DNA from: Balanoglossus misakiensis
Lineage: Eukaryota; Hemichordata
DNA length: 64,000 nucleotides
Reading direction: 5' to 3'
Assembly: GCA_040954595.2 (NCBI GenBank)
Contig: CM082598.2
Span: forward strand, 1,426,001 to 1,490,000
Below, one piece after another: positions 57,701-64,000 of this stretch (the first letter of the stretch is position 1; every line of letters starts with the position of its first letter). Under the pieces are notes generated by a model. It searched no databases. It had not been told where the DNA came from and saw only the letters and a list, made by a program, of their open reading frames with translations. A program made the translations under genes and the position numbers.

Positions 57701-60700
57701 ATGAGTATGTCTGACACTCTACTGGGACATGAAGCTGCAAGCTTCGGATATACACCGGATATACGTGTACATCGTTGATAATAACTCTCGGGATATATCA
57801 CTCAATACATCATTTTCCGAATCCAACAAGACCCTGTGAGATAGCACATGGTTAATAATCTAGCTAGGGCTAGCTGTGTTGGTGATATTAATTGTCTGTA
57901 GAAGTGATCTGTGCAAAGGAAGTATCATTTGGTACTTTAAGCCTTAGTACGAATACAGTTAAATGCAAGTCAATTGGCTTACAAATCTGTAGCAAGGTAG
58001 CAATAAGCGAAATCTTCAAAGATTTTGTAATCTGATTTTTGGGTCCCATTGGTATGGTGGAGGGAGGGGGGCATTATTTAGCAAAGTTTGTTAAGGGGAT
58101 CAGAAGATCTGCAGTATTTAAATTTCCGTGCATTAACAAAAAGTGATCTTGGCTGACCTTTCAGTATTGACGTACATTGTACCCGAGCGTCATATTTGTT
58201 TTGTGGGACAATTTTAGTTTCTAAAGTCATCGTTGGTTGACATTTACCTGTAGCGATGCCTTTGAAAGGCCATTTCTTGGTCGGCTTAGTGTGTTAGAGT
58301 CAGCCATTATTTCTGTATTGGCAGTGACATTCGAAAGGATGTGATATTAGCAAAGAAGTATTATGTTACCCCTTTGAAAGCTGGCCGGGTATTAGCTTAT
58401 AATGCATCAGTAGCTGCTTTGATGGGGTCAGCTATATCTGACTGACGTTTTCAGCTTTGTTCATACTGCTCATATATGACGGCATGATCTGCCGGGGTAT
58501 TAGGTTCGGTTTTGTACAAAACTGACTTTTTTTAGCTGCCCCATGCTGTGCTGGGCCTGGCACAGGGTTGGCAATTCTATAACACGTTGCAGGCGACAGG
58601 ATATTGTGTATGTACGCATGGATTTCAATCTCGGTTTGTTGAGGTCTCATAGATGGAGCAATTCTGTAGAATCATAAATGAATCTGATAACACATTACTC
58701 AGTTTAATATATAAGAGCCATAAATTTTGTCAGAATAATTTGATGTTATCATCAACACGGCCGATTTTATCATACATGTCATTCTGAAGGATACAGGGTT
58801 ATTCATCAACAAACAAGCACACAAAAAGAGTGATACATGTGCCACTGTTGCCATGCAACCGGGGTGGGGAGAAAGAGGAGCATGCTGCATATCCTTACAT
58901 CTTTCCATTCATCGCTTTTTAAAATCTATACCAAATTAAAAACTGATATCGAACTGGATCTTGTCACAGGGACAATGAATAATTCATCTTGTCGTCAGAC
59001 TCCAAGAGATTAAAAGTACAGGGATGGAATTGTGGAGAAGTGATGTAAAACTACGAATAAACGTGATTTAACACCTCTTCATAAGAAAATCACATGCTGA
59101 ACAAGAATTAGCTAAATTTACATTAATAGAAGGTGTTGGACCAAGGAAAATAAATGCCATTGAGAAACTGCAGGTATGATTTTAACCCTTTCAAAATAAG
59201 TGGCTCAAAATATATAGAAAACAACGGGTGTTATCTGTAAATGGGTGCATGGCCATAACAGATTCTGAATCTGTATTGAGCACTCACTAGGTTTTTCACT
59301 GCCATTAAATAATACTTTCTAAATGTCACGACTTTCCAAGATCCCGTGTCTTCACAACAATTCTAAACAGCATAGTGTAATTCAAGTCCTGTGCGATGCG
59401 AAACGCCATGGCAACAGAGCGATAATATCTGTTACCATGGGAATGCCAACATAACTAAAATAATGGGCGATTGTGCTGATAGTGAGATCGTGACTGCTGA
59501 GGTACTTCCCTGCAAAATCACACGCCATATATCATGTACACCGTCAGTTAAACGTGATTTCATACTTTTTAAACTTAAGAGATAAGCACAATAGATTATA
59601 GAGTAATGGATTTAGACATCTGTAATGAGTGTGAGACGTGCATCTCGAAAAACATTGCTTTGTTTTGACTTTGGAATAGAATATTCTCTTAAGGCCTGAC
59701 CTTTTCCCCTGCCCTGTATTTGCAAATTCCATCCTTCACACCTGGATTATTACAATAAGGCCCCATATGCCATTAGTGTAGAAACGAATAATTGGACTGA
59801 GAGCACTTTCTGACAGTTTGAGGTAGTACACCCCTGGGGATAGATTTCCAGAAAAAAAGATGAAAGTCCTCCAAACCTTTTAATTCTTTGCTGTTTAATC
59901 CTTTCAACCCCAGTTCCCTATAGATGTCCAACTTCACTATAGAAATCAATGGATTTTAACCAAACCATGGTGGAGAAAGAGTTAAAAATGTGCAAGGAAT
60001 CAGCTCACTTCAGCTAAAATAATCATGGATCTTCGGAAGAATCTGCTGTTTGCACCAACTGATATGTCATGTGACAAATTTGTGCTTAACTTGGGATGCG
60101 TTAAAGCAATGGCCCTAATTATGCCGCGATCTGGGTAAAACTGTTCAGTGGATGCTGCACCATTAACAAATGTAAAGTATGCAAATTATGTTGACGTCTT
60201 TTAGAATCCACAATTAAAAGAAATGACAATACTTTCAAGTTTACTGAACTTACATCCTTAAACCACCAACCATTCAGCAGTCAGATTTCTGACATAAACC
60301 GACATAAGCTTGGCGTGTGTTAAGTTTCACTAAATAACGCAGCAACAAAAGGTTATCGTTGTCAAGAGAATTCTTTCAGGCGTTGAGTAGATGCTTGGAT
60401 CAATAGTTTTTCTCCCGGGGTATTTTGCTGATAAACGCCTAACGACAACTCAGCAAATTCATTGTGAATAATAGAATCACATTAGCTTATTGGCTTTACC
60501 AAGCAAATACTAATGCGTCCACACCTAATAAAAATACTCAAGCTTTATAAAAAGATAAATTGCGGCGATGTTTTTCATGGTTTAATATATGTTATTGGTT
60601 TAGTTGGTTACGTCACAATATACACTGGCAGACCAGAATACTAACTGCATATTGTATACATTGCAGTTACAAATACACAAATAGCGTTAATTTTCACATC

Positions 60701-63700
60701 ATCTTTTACAGTCGCCATGTTCAATCGAGTATGTAGCTGTTGAATCTACGGTATTTTAATCGCTTATTCCTCCTAATCTTTAGAATCAGTAAATGGACTT
60801 TGGTTTAAGTCCAGGTAAGGCCCCATTAATCTTAACTAGGAATTCCCACCTAACATCTCACATTGCACGTTTCTACGAGTGCTCTGTTCATTTCTGACAT
60901 CTCCATGGCAACATAGCAAGTCGAGATTTTAACGTTTACATGCCTACTGCGAAATGTATTTGGTAAGGTCGTTGCTAATGGTGGCTTCTCGCTATATTCT
61001 ATCATCGTTCATTTTGCACTTCCGCTAGATTATTAGTCAAGCGGTAATAGTTCTATCACGCAGATCCTCAGTTGGTGCCTCTATTTATTTTTCGCCATTC
61101 CCAAGGAAATAATTACCTCTGGTGGATGATTTCCCCAGAAATAATTTGTCTAATCCAATATGAGAACAGCAGTGTCTTTACATATTGTGTGGACGACCCC
61201 CTCAGCTAATGTAGCATTGACGTCTTTCCAGAAGATGTTTTCAAAATCCTTTCAACTCTCCATACCAAATCTATGACCCTATTCCTACTACCCTAACAGG
61301 ATGTCACAAATCTACGTTAAAAGCTCCGCGTGGCTGCTTTTACTAACAACACGGCATTTTGTTTCCGCCACAGTCCATGCTTTTTATTATTTACGGACTT
61401 TTTATTTCACTCAAAATTAAACAGCATATCTTGCCGGCATATTGCAGGAATGACTGATTGATCATTGAATTGTTCAATTGGACCACAAGCGACATTTGCT
61501 AATCATTTTAATGCAATGTTCGTTTTTCTTCTGAGCGAGTCGAATATTCTCGCCTAATCACGAACAATTTGTTTGCTTTCATGAAACGAGTTCACAAATT
61601 GTCAAAAACAATGAGGTCCACTCTTATTACCATACATCTCTGCCGTATGGTGTGTGACTGCCGTTTTTGCCCAGAGCAAACTCAACTCTGTATAGGGTTA
61701 CATTTCCATAATGCATCGTACTTAATTATTGAACACGTTGCAATCCAATCCTGGTAATACTGTTTCGATGCACTGCAGTCTGTGTGAGTTTCTCTGCTTG
61801 ACTTGCCGCGACAACGAGTCATGTTTTTTAGCAAAAGTAGTGACCACTTGACATGGCATTACTTCGTTCAAAATCTACACCAAAACCAAAAATACACTTC
61901 TGTTCGATTATGTATGGTCAGATTGGTTACAAAAATCGGCACAGAAGTTTGAAATCAATATGACATGACGTCATTAAAGTCTTGACCTTATAAATATAAC
62001 CTTCAGAGGTCCTCTCGAAGTTTACATGCATGTACAGACGAATTTCCAAATACATGTGCATATGTGTTTAAAAACGCGACATGTTAGTTTTTCTTATTAG
62101 CTCCTCTCTTTCTGATTCATTTGAAATATTCATATTGCAGCTGTATCTATAACAAGGATATACACTCGATGTGGGTTACGTATTCAGAATGGCGACAATG
62201 ATTTACAGCTAAAGAGACGTTAAAAGTCTTGAAAATAAAGAAAGTTGTCGATGTCAGTTCAGCAAAGAAGACGTTTAAAATATATAGGCTATCACAAGAA
62301 GTCAGTGTTTTTGTCAGCATACTTATCAAGTCTTGACATGACGGATTGCACAATCATACATGTCCACACTACATAATGTTTACAAGAGGAATAGTGCGTC
62401 AAACTCAAATTCCCTTTTATCACGGAAATTACCAATCACCATTTTGCTCCTGCAATTGCATCATACATCACCATCCTTTTACAATGATAAATGAACTCAG
62501 TTTTCCACCGATAGTTTCTTTCCGTCGACCTTAACATTTAGGGGTCACAGTGCGTAGGAAAGTAAAACGACTTGATGTAATTAATTCTTTCGTCGGCGTT
62601 TTCAATTCTCCTAAATTTCTTAAGAACTCTCTGGCGACTTTGTGGTTAGTACATGTGCCGCATCGCTTGATGACACAGGCCAAGTCACCCACTGAAAATT
62701 GTCGTCTGCTCACATGCTTCTGGCGCCAATAAACCTTTTAAAATAAAATTTACTTCTTCTCGGGAGACCTGGTCTGACTTCATAAGCCTGTTTCCTAAAT
62801 AAGTGAGCATTCTCAGGTACAGCAAAGGGTAAAGGTCTCTCTATTCATGAGTATTTGAATTGTACACATTCAAGGTAATAGTCGCCGAAGATTATAGATT
62901 TTAGAATTATTTATTATTTAGACTAATCATAAAGGAGACAGACTGTCAGTCAATCAGTCGGTCGTTCACTAGACAAACAATAACTAACTCACTCACTCAC
63001 CAGAAATATTTGTGAACTATCTTTACATGTTTTGTCCTTAGGGCAAGTTAGATTTTTATCAGAAATCAAGGCATTGAAAAGAAAAAGGAGATATTCTTAT
63101 TCCTTGGAATCGATGCATCATCATTCACGAAATAAAGCCTTTGATTTTTCCCATGTGTTAGCTAGTCTATATCGTCAATTTCCGTTGCCTTTGGGTTTGT
63201 AGGCGCAACATGTATTAAACTAAACTGCGTTAAATGTTTCAGAATATCATTGCGAACTAGAATGTAGGTAGTGAACCTTTTAATATATCGATCTGGGTGA
63301 GCAATTAAATAGATGGTAGCTATCCAGGTGCCAATGACCTAATTTATCATTCCGTGTTGTATTGTACTTTCCAATGAATATTGTATAGATCAAATTCCCA
63401 AGTATAGAAAGAATTTGATTAATTTATAGATCTCAAAAATTAGGACAATAGCTAGACGACAAGTTAGACTTAATACGCATCTTGCAAGAGTGGTTTTTAT
63501 ATTCGATTGCTTTTTGACAAAAATATGTGTTCATGTTCCAAGTAGCAGATGGTGAAAATGTGAATTCAAATTATTTTCAGCTAAGATTTTACTCTGAGCT
63601 CTAATAACAAGATCGCTTCACATCTTACTCTGATGAAACAGTATATAGGCTCTGATATATTCTATACTTGGGGCTAAACATAACATTCTTTTGTGGATGT

Positions 63701-64000
63701 TGAAGAATAACTTCAGAGTGACTTCACAGGCGCGGCGAATCACGCTGTGTGTGGAGGAACAACAATGGCCGGCGCATATAAATTGACGATGTCTTATGAA
63801 AAAGTACGAACCGACAGGGCTGATTTGAGTTCCTGGGGGTACCCTTAAGGGCTGGCGCTGTATTTGAAAGTTGCCGACATGTTTCAAACGGTGCACTGAG
63901 ATTGGACAGGGATTTTTTCTCAAGCCTGGCAGCTACACTGCTTTATCAGGGATGAGCGAGCGAGCACACCGCATGTTGATTATAATGGTTGTTGTTATTT
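54718..64000. other. Non-coding, no supported gene
   Basis: AT-rich sequence with short open frames only. A pair of overlapping 60-codon frames on both strands at 62531-62732 could not be assigned. Near the right edge (63770-63785) GCGCATATAAATTGAC is a TATA-like motif in a GC-richer setting, possibly the start of another gene, but it cannot be tested within this window. Confidence 0.45.

Noticed and set aside
62531-62732. Overlapping 60-codon frames on both strands, one reading FSVGDLACVIKRCGTC
   Set aside because: No homology recognised, no splice context and both strands open, so neither can be supported.

Overview
This is eukaryotic nuclear DNA, most likely from a marine invertebrate animal. 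The reasons are AT-rich sequence, short exons with GT-AG borders separated by introns of 0.1-5 kb, abundant microsatellites, no operons, and two complete synaptotagmin genes (membrane-anchored tandem-C2 proteins of animal vesicle traffic). The phylum cannot be fixed from the sequence; no ribosomal RNA, tRNA, transposase or reverse transcriptase gene was seen.

Layout. At 2.8-4.7 kb the minus strand carries a small multi-exon gene for an unrecognised charged, coiled-coil protein. At 6.54-11.67 kb, also minus strand, lies synaptotagmin gene 1 (seven coding exons, 411 aa, all splice phases agree), a canonical calcium-binding form closest by motif to the Syt3/5/6/9/10 class. One of its introns holds about 590 bp of GAT/GAG trinucleotide repeat. 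From 11.7 to 35.5 kb there is no recognisable coding sequence apart from a GC-richer block at 23.65-23.93 kb that could be the untranslated first exon of gene 1. At 35.66-50.32 kb, plus strand, lies synaptotagmin gene 2 (seven constitutive coding exons, 477 aa, plus one likely cassette exon of 54 codons), a divergent form whose C2B domain has lost most calcium ligands. Its 3' UTR probably runs to about 51.5 kb. From there to the window end nothing coding is recognised; a GC-richer block at 54.4-54.72 kb could be the promoter and first exon of a gene lying further right.

The two synaptotagmin genes are head-to-head, about 24 kb apart, and share two exact intron positions (between C2A and C2B at phase 0; inside the Asp codon of the C2B DPYVKV motif at phase 1). 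This fits an old duplication followed by divergence: one copy keeps ten acidic calcium ligands, the other keeps four in C2A and about one in C2B. Family knowledge places both proteins on vesicle or plasma membranes, where C2 domains bind phospholipid and SNAREs; the intact copy would be a calcium sensor and the degenerate copy a calcium-independent or modified regulator. That functional split is inference.

The large non-coding stretches hold microsatellites, hairpins, eight perfect TGACGTCA (CRE-type) palindromes and seven TACCGGTA palindromes, both more than chance would give.
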